A DNA stretch of 10,181 bases from Gallionella sp. (lineage in GTDB: Bacteria; Pseudomonadota; Gammaproteobacteria; Burkholderiales; Gallionellaceae). The translations under genes and the position numbers were made by a program. How positions within the stretch are numbered: the first letter of the stretch is position 1; each line of letters begins with the position of its first letter. The DNA lies in assembly GCA_025362155.1 (NCBI GenBank), contig JANYHX010000012.1:1-10181 (forward strand), written 5' to 3'. Below are positions 1-7,222 of this stretch, one piece after another. A model generated the notes under the pieces. The model searched no databases and was not told the DNA's origin. It was given only the letters and a program-made list of their open reading frames with translations.

Positions 1-2528
1 GTCGCCAGCAATTCCATGAAGTTTTTACGTTCAAGGTCAAGGAACCATTGTTCGTCCACCATGCTGCCCGCTTCCACATCGCCGCCGCACATCGTTTCGG
101 CTATGCGGCAGCCGATGTTGTAGTCGTGTTCGGAGATGAAGCTGCCTTCGAGCATGTTGATCATCGATGCCTTGAAGGTGGCGATGCCAGTGCGTCCAGC
201 CACGGGTATCTGGCGCGGTGCGAGGGGTGGTCTGTAAGCTGTGGCGGTGAGCCCGCGGGCTTCCTGTTTGGCGACATGCAGCAATTCATATTGGTTGAGC
301 ACGATACGATCCGATGGCCGGAGGTAGCCCATGTCGCGCGCGAGTTCGGCGCTCTTGGAAACTTCGCCCATCGCGATGTTCTGGAAGTAGCGGCGCAGAT
401 AAGGGAAGACGTCGATACGCCCATCATTTGAGTAACGTTGTGCTTCCTGTGCTGCGCGCAATGCCATTTCCTTGCAGCCGCCACCTGCGGGCAATACGCC
501 GACGCCGACTTCGACCAGGCCGATGTATGTTTCCAGCGCAGCAACAATGCGCGTGCAGTGGATCGAAAATTCGCAGCCACCACCAAGCGCTAGGCCATAC
601 ACCGCCGCGATGGTGGGTACCTGCGCGTATCTGAGGCGCATGGAGACCTGCTGGAATTTGGCGACCACGTCTTCTACATGCGGCACGTGACCCGTTGCGG
701 CATTGACGATCTCGCCCAGGCCGCCGCCGCCCGCGATAGTGTATTTCACGCGGTTCGCGGCGCCCTTGAGTTTGTCGAACAACCCTGCAGGTGGTGCATC
801 GGCTGCTTGCTGCACGCCCTGCATCAGTTGCAGCAGGTGCGCACCGGCAGAAAACGGCGCTTCGATTTGCCAGATGATTAGCGCGGTGAAATGCGCCTCG
901 GCCTCCGAAATGGCGCGCAATATGCCGTCCAGCACATCGTTGCTGATCGCGTGCATCTTGGATTTGAAGCTGAGGATGGCGATGTCGTCGCCGCTGTGCC
1001 ACATGCGAATGTCGTCCGTCTCGAAGATGGTTTCGCCGTATTGCACAGGTTCGCCGAGCAGGCGGTCGGGGTAGAGTTGGCGGTGGTAGACGGGCAGCGT
1101 GGAGCGGGGTTGGTAGTGTGTAGTTATATTTGAAGAGGTTTCCCCCACCCTCGATCCCTCCCCCGGCGGGAGAGGGAAGCCTACTACGGGGAGAGGGGTA
1201 TAGGAACCTTGCGCGGTATGGACGCCGATGCGTGACGGGTCAGTTGCCCATGCGGGTAGTGGAACATCGGACATTGCTTTGCCCGCCGCGATATCTGCGG
1301 CAATCCAGCCGGTCACTTGCTGCCAACCTGCGTCCTGCCAGATTTCGAATGGACCATTGTCCCAGCCGAAGCCCCAGCGTACAGCGAAATCCAGATCGCG
1401 TGCGTTGTTGGCGATGTTCGCTAATTGCAATGCGCAATAGTGAAACACATCGCGGAATGTCGCCCACAGGAATTGTGCCTGTGGATGCGTGCTGCCATGC
1501 AATGCGGAGAGTTTTTTTGCCCAATTGCGCTCGCGCAATATTTCTTTTACCGCATCGTCAATCTTGGAGTCGGAGAGGCTATATTCATTCGTTTGCAAAT
1601 CAAGCACGCGAATATCCTTGCCTATCTTTTGGTAGACGCCGCGCTTGGTTTTCTGCCCGAGCGCGCCCTGCTCAAGCAACTTGGTGAACCAGCCGGGCAA
1701 TGTGAAATACGAATGCCATGGATCGTCCAGGAGATTGTCACGCATGGTATTGACCACATGAGCGAACACATCAAGGCCGACCACGTCCAGCGTGCGGAAA
1801 GTGGCGCTCTTGGGACGCCCGAGATAGCGCCCGGTCAGCGTATCCACAGTATCGAATCCCAATCCCAGCCGTTGCGCGTGATGGAAAGTGGCGAGCATCG
1901 AGAACACGCCGATGCGGTTGGCAATAAAGTTGGGAGTGTCCTTGGCGCGCACCACGCCTTTGCCCAGCGTGGAGACGAGAAATTCTTCGAGCTGATCAAG
2001 TAATAATGCATCGGTACCCGCACAGGGAATCAACTCCACCAGATGCATGTAGCGTGGTGGGTTAAAAAAATGGATACCACAAAATCGATGGCGCAAATTT
2101 TCCGGGAAGGCTGCGGCGAGTTTGTTGATCGACAGGCCAGAAGTGTTGGTGGCGAAAATAGTTTGTGCACCGAGGTATGGCGCGACCTTGCGATACAGGT
2201 CAGATTTCCAGTCGATGCGCTCGGCGATCGCCTCAATCACCAGATCGCATTCGCGCAACTTATCCAGATGTTGTTCGTAATTGGCGGGCTGGATGCATGT
2301 GATTTTTGCTGGGCTAGCGATGGGCGATGGTTCAAGTTTTTTCAAACCTTCCAGCGCCTTGTTCACATTCCCGTTCGGGTCACCTTGCCCATTGATATCG
2401 CTCTTTTGGGCAGGCAACTCGAACAGCAGCGTCTCAACATTGGCATTGACCATGTGCGCAGCGATCTGTGCCCCCATAACACCCGCGCCCAACACGGCGA
2501 CTTTGCGTATCTGAAAATTCGTCTTCAT
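1..2528 (-). CDS. fadN: Fused 3-hydroxyacyl-CoA dehydrogenase / enoyl-CoA hydratase, FadN-type (3' end off window)
   Basis: This bifunctional beta-oxidation enzyme hydrates trans-2-enoyl-CoA and oxidises the L-3-hydroxyacyl-CoA with NAD+ in the cytoplasm. I read one uninterrupted frame of 842 codons from ATG at 2528 to the window edge, so the C-terminus is missing. The start follows a GGAG 7 bases upstream. The dehydrogenase comes first: Rossmann loop GAGVMG at residues 14-19, a TNTSGLS segment, and the His/Glu pair H153/E165 in HFFNPPRYMHLVE. The C-terminal-type dehydrogenase domain follows to about residue 430. The crotonase domain then has FSAGA (559-563), GGGCE with E653 and E673 in LVEVGVG, the same 20-residue spacing as the two catalytic glutamates of classical hydratase. 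Dehydrogenase-first order is that of Bacillus FadN, not E. coli FadB. Two oddities are an in-frame palindromic repeat at residues 444-464 and an apparently extra segment near 575-612; both lengthen it beyond the roughly 790 residues I recall for FadN. A thiolase partner is expected further left. Confidence 0.93.
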   Translation of the reverse strand, partial: MKTNFQIRKVAVLGAGVMGAQIAAHMVNANVETLLFELPAQKSDINGQGDPNGNVNKALEGLKKLEPSPIASPAKITCIQPANYEQHLDKLRECDLVIEAIAERIDWKSDLYRKVAPYLGAQTIFATNTSGLSINKLAAAFPENLRHRFCGIHFFNPPRYMHLVELIPCAGTDALLLDQLEEFLVSTLGKGVVRAKDTPNFIANRIGVFSMLATFHHAQRLGLGFDTVDTLTGRYLGRPKSATFRTLDVVGLDVFAHVVNTMRDNLLDDPWHSYFTLPGWFTKLLEQGALGQKTKRGVYQKIGKDIRVLDLQTNEYSLSDSKIDDAVKEILRERNWAKKLSALHGSTHPQAQFLWATFRDVFHYCALQLANIANNARDLDFAVRWGFGWDNGPFEIWQDAGWQQVTGWIAADIAAGKAMSDVPLPAWATDPSRIGVHTAQGSYTPLPVVGFPLPPGEGSRVGETSSNITTHYQPRSTLPVYHRQLYPDRLLGEPVQYGETIFETDDIRMWHSGDDIAILSFKSKMHAISNDVLDGILRAISEAEAHFTALIIWQIEAPFSAGAHLLQLMQGVQQAADAPPAGLFDKLKGAANRVKYTIAGGGGLGEIVNAATGHVPHVEDVVAKFQQVSMRLRYAQVPTIAAVYGLALGGGCEFSIHCTRIVAALETYIGLVEVGVGVLPAGGGCKEMALRAAQEAQRYSNDGRIDVFPYLRRYFQNIAMGEVSKSAELARDMGYLRPSDRIVLNQYELLHVAKQEARGLTATAYRPPLAPRQIPVAGRTGIATFKASMINMLEGSFISEHDYNIGCRIAETMCGGDVEAGSMVDEQWFLDLERKNFMELLA
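1141..1198. repeat. GC-rich palindromic repeat inside the FadN-like coding sequence
   Basis: Positions 1156-1176 form a near-perfect hairpin: CCCTCCCCC pairs with GGGAGAGGG around a 3-base loop GGC, with one mismatch (C1161/A1171). It is flanked by CCCCCACCC on the left (1142-1150) and GGGGAGAGGGG on the right (1188-1198). This pattern resembles the CCCTCTCCC/GGGAGAGGG dispersed repeats that I recall as common between genes in many proteobacteria. Here it lies within a gene and is read in frame, with no stop, as a Pro/Gly/Glu-rich stretch containing PLPPGEG. It falls in the linker between the dehydrogenase and hydratase domains. That it is an inserted element is inference. Confidence 0.6.
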
Positions 2529-2552
2529 GGCAATGCTCCAAAACGGGTGGGT

Positions 2553-2584
2553 GAAGAAAAAACGGGAAGGCGAACCTTCCCGTT
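2553..2584 (-). terminator. Rho-independent terminator after fadL
   Basis: On the minus strand a perfect 10-bp stem (AACGGGAAGG / CCTTCCCGTT, plus-strand arms 2575-2584 and 2561-2570) closes a TTCG tetraloop, which is exceptionally stable as UUCG in RNA. It runs directly into a T-rich tail, so the last stem bases plus the tail give six consecutive T followed by CTTC. It begins 17 bases after the fadL stop and its tail ends about 25 bases before the ATG of the FadN-like gene. A separate promoter for that gene hardly fits in between. Confidence 0.88.
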
Positions 2585-2601
2585 GTCTACGTCATGCTGG
2601 C

Positions 2602-3969
2602 TTAGAAACTGTAGGCGTACTGCACACTGAGGATATTCACGTTGTTTTTATAGGTACCGACCAAATTGCCTGAACCTGTAGCGGTTCCATCTTTGCGGAT
2701 TGATGCATCGCTCACAAACAAGTGCGCATAGCCAAAATCCAAGGCGCTTGCTTTGGAAAATTTATACTGGCCGCCTAACGCCAACCACTTGCGGCTGTTG
2801 TCGGGAATACGCGCGGTACGATACGCATCTGAAACCGGACTTTGGTCGTAAGCCAAACCAACCCGGGAAGTCCATCTATCATCGTAATGATAGGTTGAGC
2901 CTATTGCGAAGCGCCAGGTATTTTTCCAGTTTTCCGGCGTTGAACTCAAGGTCGAACCATTCGCACGAATTACATTCAATTGATTAAACACACTCCAGCC
3001 TGTCCATGTTATATCCGCCATGGTGTCCCATTTGTCGTTCATGCGATTAACCATGCTGGCCGAAAAAGAATCTGGCATCTTGATATCCAGACTGACCGTA
3101 CCATCAGGATAGGTCGCGGCAATACCACCAGCCAACGGTGCGCCAACCGCCGCTGCGGTTGGCCTGTTGCTGAAGCTTACCGAGCCAGTGAGCTTGTATT
3201 TAATTGTAGAGCGATACGCCAATCCAACGCGTGTTTGCTCAGACATTTTAAATAAAACCCCTAGGTTGTATCCCCACGCCGTATCATCGCCGGTAACCGT
3301 TGTCACCCCTTCACCTTGTCCCGCCGCATTGGCTGCACCAGCCGCAGCCAAGCCACCCGCACCCCCGCCAGCAGCGGTAAAGGCTATTGCCGCCCAATTA
3401 ATTGCGCTGGTCAAATCGCCGGTAATACGTTGATAATTCAGTCCTGCACCCACTGAGACTGTTTCGTTCACGCCATAGGAAATGGATGGATTAAGATTGA
3501 CGGTTTGTATTTTGGATTTCTTTGCCTGAAAACGACCGATCCAATTTGCGTCATATTCGGTCTGCAAACCAAATGGTGCATTGATCCCCAACCCGACTCT
3601 CATTTGCGAATTCAACTCCATCGCAAAGTAAGCATTGGGTACTAATCCCCACTTACCTGCATCGCCCCCATTGCCATTGTTAGCGGTCTGGAAAGCAGCA
3701 GGGGTTGAGCCGGTATCAGAAAACTTCGCCGAAGGCTTGATCATATTACCGGCCACTACTATCTGCTTGCCATTCAAGCGCGCCATGCCCGCCGGATTAT
3801 AAAAAATTGTCGAGGCGTCTTCCGCACTCGCCGCGCCGCCCGCATAGGCATTGCCCAAACCACTGCCACTTTGTTCGATCAATGCAAACCCGGAAGCCAT
3901 TGCAGTCCCGGATCCCACCAGCATTACAGCTGCCACTAAACCGTTTATCCTCGCTCTTTTGAATTTCAT
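2602..3969 (-). CDS. fadL: FadL-type outer-membrane long-chain fatty acid transporter
   Basis: This is an outer-membrane beta-barrel that lets long-chain fatty acids or similar hydrophobic compounds diffuse into the cell envelope. The product is 455 residues, close to the usual FadL size. A signal peptide (KFKRAR basic start, hydrophobic core, cleavage after AMA) leads straight into the conserved hatch sequence SGFALIEQSGSGLGNAYAGG and the FYNPAGM motif. Alternating barrel strands follow, and the chain ends in an aromatic outer-membrane signature, QYAYSF. An in-frame ATG at 3975 exists, but the GAGGAG at 3983-3978 is only 2 bases from it and 8 bases from the ATG at 3969, so I chose 3969. An Ala/Gly-rich stretch at about residues 190-220 probably lies in a surface loop. 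The gene sits 68 bases after the thioesterase and is followed by a strong terminator. FadL family members can also carry aromatic hydrocarbons, but the neighbours favour fatty acids. Confidence 0.93.
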   Translation of the reverse strand: MKFKRARINGLVAAVMLVGSGTAMASGFALIEQSGSGLGNAYAGGAASAEDASTIFYNPAGMARLNGKQIVVAGNMIKPSAKFSDTGSTPAAFQTANNGNGGDAGKWGLVPNAYFAMELNSQMRVGLGINAPFGLQTEYDANWIGRFQAKKSKIQTVNLNPSISYGVNETVSVGAGLNYQRITGDLTSAINWAAIAFTAAGGGAGGLAAAGAANAAGQGEGVTTVTGDDTAWGYNLGVLFKMSEQTRVGLAYRSTIKYKLTGSVSFSNRPTAAAVGAPLAGGIAATYPDGTVSLDIKMPDSFSASMVNRMNDKWDTMADITWTGWSVFNQLNVIRANGSTLSSTPENWKNTWRFAIGSTYHYDDRWTSRVGLAYDQSPVSDAYRTARIPDNSRKWLALGGQYKFSKASALDFGYAHLFVSDASIRKDGTATGSGNLVGTYKNNVNILSVQYAYSF

Positions 3970-3977
3970 GATCATTT

Positions 3978-3983
3978 CTCCTC
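3978..3983 (-). promoter_or_regulatory. Ribosome binding site that decides the fadL start
   Basis: The minus strand reads GAGGAG here. It lies 2 bases before the ATG at 3975 and 8 bases before the in-frame ATG at 3969. The second spacing is the normal one, so translation most likely starts at 3969. Confidence 0.7.
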
Positions 3984-4006
3984 TTTTTTATTGGAATAAG
4001 AAATAT

Positions 4007-4029
4007 TTGTGCGTTAAAACGCCGCACAA
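4007..4029. promoter_or_regulatory. Inverted repeat in the yciA-fadL gap (operator or weak terminator)
   Basis: TTGTGCG (4007-4013) and CGCACAA (4023-4029) are perfect inverted arms separated by 9 bases. An alternative fold pairs the inner GCGTT with AACGC. The minus-strand sequence after it (ATATTTCTTATT) is T-rich but interrupted, so it would be a poor intrinsic terminator for the thioesterase gene. It could instead be a regulator site in front of fadL. I did not recognise a specific regulator consensus, and no convincing -10 box is visible. Confidence 0.4.
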
Positions 4030-4037
4030 TAATGCGC

Positions 4038-4442
4038 TTATTCTTCTGGCGGGACAACCCTGGGTTTGCGGTCTTCGCCCACAGCCACATAGGTCAGGGT
4101 CGCTTCGGTCACTTTTACGCAAACTGGTTTGGCGGGATCGCGCTGCGCATAGACTTCGACCTCGACGGTGATCGACGTCGTCCCCACCTTCATGATCTTG
4201 GTGTAGAAGCTCACGATGTCGCCGACGAAGATCGGCTGCTTGAATATGAAAGAATTTACCGCCACTGTTGCGACACGGCCTTTGGCGCGGTGTAACGCAG
4301 GGATGCTGCCGGCGATGTCCACCTGCCCCATCAGCCAGCCGCCGAAAATATCTCCGGTGTAATTGGCATCGGAAGGCATAGCTGCCACACGGATGGTGGG
4401 TTCGCGCTGTGGCAAGGTAGTATGCTGATGAGGATCATCCAT
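4038..4442 (-). CDS. yciA: YciA-type acyl-CoA thioesterase (hotdog fold)
   Basis: This small cytoplasmic thioesterase hydrolyses acyl-CoA to free acid and CoA. Its 134 residues match the E. coli YciA length (about 132) and pattern: RVAAMPSDANYTGDIFGGWLM near the N-terminus, then QVDIAG with D42 at the position of the catalytic aspartate, the strand GRVATVAVNSFIF, and a closing KVTEATLTYVAV before the tail KPRVVPPEE. The start lies 2 bases beyond the synthetase stop, and its Shine-Dalgarno (GAAGGA, 8 bases upstream) lies inside the synthetase gene, so the two are very likely co-transcribed and perhaps translationally coupled. Pairing a synthetase with a thioesterase suggests control of the acyl-CoA pool or CoA recycling during beta-oxidation; that role is inference. 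Substrate chain length cannot be read from the sequence. Confidence 0.92.
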   Translation of the reverse strand: MDDPHQHTTLPQREPTIRVAAMPSDANYTGDIFGGWLMGQVDIAGSIPALHRAKGRVATVAVNSFIFKQPIFVGDIVSFYTKIMKVGTTSITVEVEVYAQRDPAKPVCVKVTEATLTYVAVGEDRKPRVVPPEE

Positions 4443-4444
4443 GA

Positions 4445-6298
4445 TTAATGTCCTTCATAAAGTTGTTTGATTTGCGCCGTGTATTTCTCCACTACTTTGG
4501 CGCGTTTGACCTTCAAGGTTGGCGTAAGCAGGTCGTTATCTATAGTCCACGGTTCTTGCAGTAACAAAATGCGCAGCACCTTGGCATAGCCAGGAAAGCC
4601 TCGCAAACTGAGTGCGATGCGTTTCAATATTTCGCCTTGCACGCGACTGTCGGTCAATGATTCAGGCATATCAGCACGGATGCCGCTTTCCTTGGCAAAT
4701 TTCAGCCACGTTTCGGGATTCAGTACGGCCAGTGCAACCAGATAGGGATGCGCCTCGCCAAATACCATCACCTGATCAAATAGAGGGTCATGCAAAATCG
4801 CCTGTTCCATATCGGTCGGCGGCACTTTCTCGCCGTTGGACATCACGATGATTTCCTTGGTGCGCCCGGTGATGTAGATGTGGCCGGTATCGCTGAAGCG
4901 CGCGATATCGCCGGTATTCAGCCAGCCCTCGGCGTCAATCATTGCCTTGGTTGCTTCCGGATTATTCCAGTAACCGAGCATCACGTTCGGGCCTTTCACC
5001 AACAGCGCATTCTGTTCGCCGAGGCGTACTTGCACATCGCGTATCGGTTGGCCGACACTGTCCGGAAAATTATTTTCCATTTTGTTGCCGGCTATGACCG
5101 GGCTGGTTTCAGTCAGCCCGTACCCTTGTACAATGGGTAAACCGAGGCCAACGAACACCCGTGAAATCTCCGGTGCCAGTGCGGCCCCCCCGCTGATCGC
5201 AACACGCAATCTTCCACCCAGTTTATCGAGTATTTTTTGCGCGACCAATTTTTGCAGCACAGGCCACAGCAGGAAAGAAATTTTCCATGAGCCGCGACCT
5301 TGTTCGTGTTCAAATCGTGCCCAGCCGGTTTCCACCGCCAGATGGAACAGCTTGCGCTTAAGCGCTGAGCCTTCGTCCAGCTTGCTTTTGATCGCGCCGT
5401 AAACGCGCTCGTAAATACGCGGCACGGAAATGAGCAGGGTTGGGTGTATGGTTTGCAAATCTTCAGACAGTTGAGTAATAGAACGCGCAAAGGCCACCGT
5501 CGCACCGGTCATCACCGTCAGGTAATACCCCAGGGTGCGTTCGAATGTATGTGACAAAGGCAGAAAAGACAGGAATAAATCATCGCCATGCACGGCAAAT
5601 GTATCCAGACAGGCGTGGGCATTGGTGAGCATATTGGCGTGGCTTAACATCACACCTTTCGGCTTGCCCGTGGTACCGGAGGTGTAAATGACACTCGCCA
5701 GATCATTCATCTGGCAAGGCGGTGCAGCTTGCAGTTGTGCAGTAGCTGGTAAAAACTCCGCCGTGGATTTCAGGCGCGGTTCTTTCTCATTGGTTAGTTT
5801 ATCGATACTCACAAAACGCAACACACCGCCCAGCTGATCGCGAACCGTGCGTAATTCCTGCCATTGCTCGGCACTCTCGAACAGCAACACTTTTACGTCA
5901 ACATCGTTGATGATGTAGGCAATATTGTCCGGCCTGTCGACGGTATACAGCGGCACCACCACCAGACCCAGCGACATCGCCGCCTGATCGAACATTACCC
6001 ACTGTGGAGAGTTGCGTAGCATGATGGCGACACGATCGCCGCGCTGCAATTTTAATTCTGCCAATGCGGCCTGCCAGCGCGCCACTTCAACCAACACCTC
6101 CCGCCAGGTTATATCGCGCCAGGCATTTTTCTGAAAACGAAGTTTCGGCGCAGACTCATGCCTGCTTGCAGGCGTGATGTCGGAACTAAAATAGCGGTAG
6201 GCAACTTTATTCGGGGAGCGGCGCACGCGTTCGAGAAGCAATCCGTGCAGTGTGCCCGCCCGTTCGGGAGTAATCACATCATTTGGTTTAGCCTGCAT
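4445..6298 (-). CDS. fadD: Long-chain fatty acid--CoA ligase (AMP-forming)
   Basis: This enzyme activates free fatty acids with ATP and CoA to acyl-CoA, the entry step to beta-oxidation. The 617-residue product has the AMP-binding fold signatures in order: phosphate loop YTSGTTGKPKG (205-215), FLPLSHTFER (245-254), YGLTETSP (393-400), LNTGD (460-464), hinge GRTKE (478-482), SNGEKVPP (487-494) and the C-terminal TLKVKR (594-599), which carries the expected catalytic lysine region. The SNGEKVPP motif and length place it with the larger bacterial/eukaryotic long-chain synthetases (FadD15-like, about 600 residues) rather than the 561-residue E. coli FadD, so the symbol denotes function. The start at 6298 follows GAGGGA with 8-base spacing. 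It lies 27 bases after the SDR gene and 2 bases before the thioesterase gene. No membrane segment stands out. Confidence 0.93.
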   Translation of the reverse strand: MQAKPNDVITPERAGTLHGLLLERVRRSPNKVAYRYFSSDITPASRHESAPKLRFQKNAWRDITWREVLVEVARWQAALAELKLQRGDRVAIMLRNSPQWVMFDQAAMSLGLVVVPLYTVDRPDNIAYIINDVDVKVLLFESAEQWQELRTVRDQLGGVLRFVSIDKLTNEKEPRLKSTAEFLPATAQLQAAPPCQMNDLASVIYTSGTTGKPKGVMLSHANMLTNAHACLDTFAVHGDDLFLSFLPLSHTFERTLGYYLTVMTGATVAFARSITQLSEDLQTIHPTLLISVPRIYERVYGAIKSKLDEGSALKRKLFHLAVETGWARFEHEQGRGSWKISFLLWPVLQKLVAQKILDKLGGRLRVAISGGAALAPEISRVFVGLGLPIVQGYGLTETSPVIAGNKMENNFPDSVGQPIRDVQVRLGEQNALLVKGPNVMLGYWNNPEATKAMIDAEGWLNTGDIARFSDTGHIYITGRTKEIIVMSNGEKVPPTDMEQAILHDPLFDQVMVFGEAHPYLVALAVLNPETWLKFAKESGIRADMPESLTDSRVQGEILKRIALSLRGFPGYAKVLRILLLQEPWTIDNDLLTPTLKVKRAKVVEKYTAQIKQLYEGH

Positions 6299-6325
6299 CG
6301 CATCGTTCCCTCAAAAACAAACCTG

Positions 6326-7162
6326 TTAGCCTAGAAATAAATCACTGAACAGCGGCGTGCCGGGCGATACCGCATATTGTTCAAAATCCCACACGCCTGC
6401 TTCGCGCAACACCTCTTCGTCAATAAAAAAATTTCCGCTGCAAGTGCTACTTTCGCGTGTCAAAATCGCATATGCGGCATCCGCCATGATGGCGGGTTTG
6501 CGCGAGGCGCGCAGTATTTCTGCGGGAAAGTTGAACTCAATCGCAGCGGTGGCGATAGTGGTGCGCGGCCACAGGCAATTTATTCCAATGCCTTTAATTC
6601 TGCCCGACCCGGCGGCAAATTCGCGTGCCATGCCCAACGTGCACAGACTCATGCCATATTTTGAAATCGTATAGGCCAAGTGTGGCGCAAACCATTTGGC
6701 ATCCATGTTCAGCGGGGGTGACAAGGTCAGGATATGCGCATTATCCACCTGCTTGAGATAAGGAATGCAGGCTTGCGATACCAGAAATGTGGCGCGCATA
6801 TTGACTTCCCACATCAGGTCGAGGCGCTTGGCAGTCGTTTCCAGACTCGGAGTCATGCTGATTGCGCTGGCGTTATTCACCAACACATCGATGCGACCAA
6901 ACTTTGCCACAGTCTGCTCTACAGCAGCTTTAATCGCCTGCGCGTCGCGTACGTCCATCTGGATTGCAAGCGCCTGTCCACCCGCTTGCACCACCTCATT
7001 GGCAACGGTGAATATCGTGCCGGGTAATTTGGCATGCGCGGTCACCGTCTTGCCGGTAATCACCACCTGCGCTCCATCACGCGCGCAGCGCAACGCGATT
7101 TCACGCCCGATGCCGCGAGTGGATCCGGTAATGAAAATCGTTTTACCGCGCAAATCATTCAT
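6326..7162 (-). CDS. HSDL2-like short-chain dehydrogenase/reductase
   Basis: This is an NAD(P)-dependent SDR oxidoreductase of 278 residues. Visible motifs are the cofactor loop TGSTRGIG (12-19), the acidic D70 after the fourth strand, NNAS (96-99) and a complete catalytic tetrad N121, S148, Y164 and K168 (in YTISK). The wording LSPPLNMDAKWFAPHLAYTISKYGMSL and INCLWPRTTIATAA closely recalls the N-terminal domain of HSDL2 (hydroxysteroid dehydrogenase-like 2), which is linked to fatty-acid metabolism in eukaryotes. The C-terminal SCP2 sterol-carrier domain of full-length HSDL2 is absent, which is common in bacteria. The start at 7162 has only a weak GGGA-like ribosome site. It sits between the unknown exported protein and the acyl-CoA ligase, so a hydroxyacyl or lipid alcohol substrate is plausible, but the real substrate is unknown. 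Confidence 0.9.
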   Translation of the reverse strand: MNDLRGKTIFITGSTRGIGREIALRCARDGAQVVITGKTVTAHAKLPGTIFTVANEVVQAGGQALAIQMDVRDAQAIKAAVEQTVAKFGRIDVLVNNASAISMTPSLETTAKRLDLMWEVNMRATFLVSQACIPYLKQVDNAHILTLSPPLNMDAKWFAPHLAYTISKYGMSLCTLGMAREFAAGSGRIKGIGINCLWPRTTIATAAIEFNFPAEILRASRKPAIMADAAYAILTRESSTCSGNFFIDEEVLREAGVWDFEQYAVSPGTPLFSDLFLG

Positions 7163-7222
7163 TACCGCTATCCCGGAAATTATTTAGCTACAAAATTCTT
7201 CAGAGGGCATGCTCTAATGTCC

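Noticed and set aside
424..1002. Minus-strand open frame of 192 codons
   Set aside because: It lies in another frame inside the FadN-like gene, is extremely Arg-rich and shows no family motif; the FadN frame has clear hydratase motifs across the same bases.
1141..1198. Palindromic repeat as a transcription terminator or gene break
   Set aside because: The coding frame continues on both sides with expected domains, and no T-tract follows the hairpin on either strand.
2063..2070. Run of seven or eight A in the FadN-like gene as a possible frameshift
   Set aside because: The frame reads through as HFFNPP, the conserved dehydrogenase motif, on both sides, so no shift is present.
1130..2630. Several plus-strand open frames (for example 1130-1687, 1425-2003, 2043-2630)
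   Set aside because: They are antisense to the FadN-like gene, lack recognisable motifs and ribosome sites, and reflect the codon bias of the true strand.
5113..5505. Minus-strand open frame of 130 codons within the ligase gene
   Set aside because: Frame-shifted shadow of the acyl-CoA ligase, whose own frame is intact with all motifs.
7163..7222. Short hairpin (AGAG / CTCT around GCATGC) and A/T-rich stretch before the SDR gene as terminator and promoter
   Set aside because: The stem is only 4 bp with no T-tract, and no convincing -35/-10 pair with proper spacing was found.
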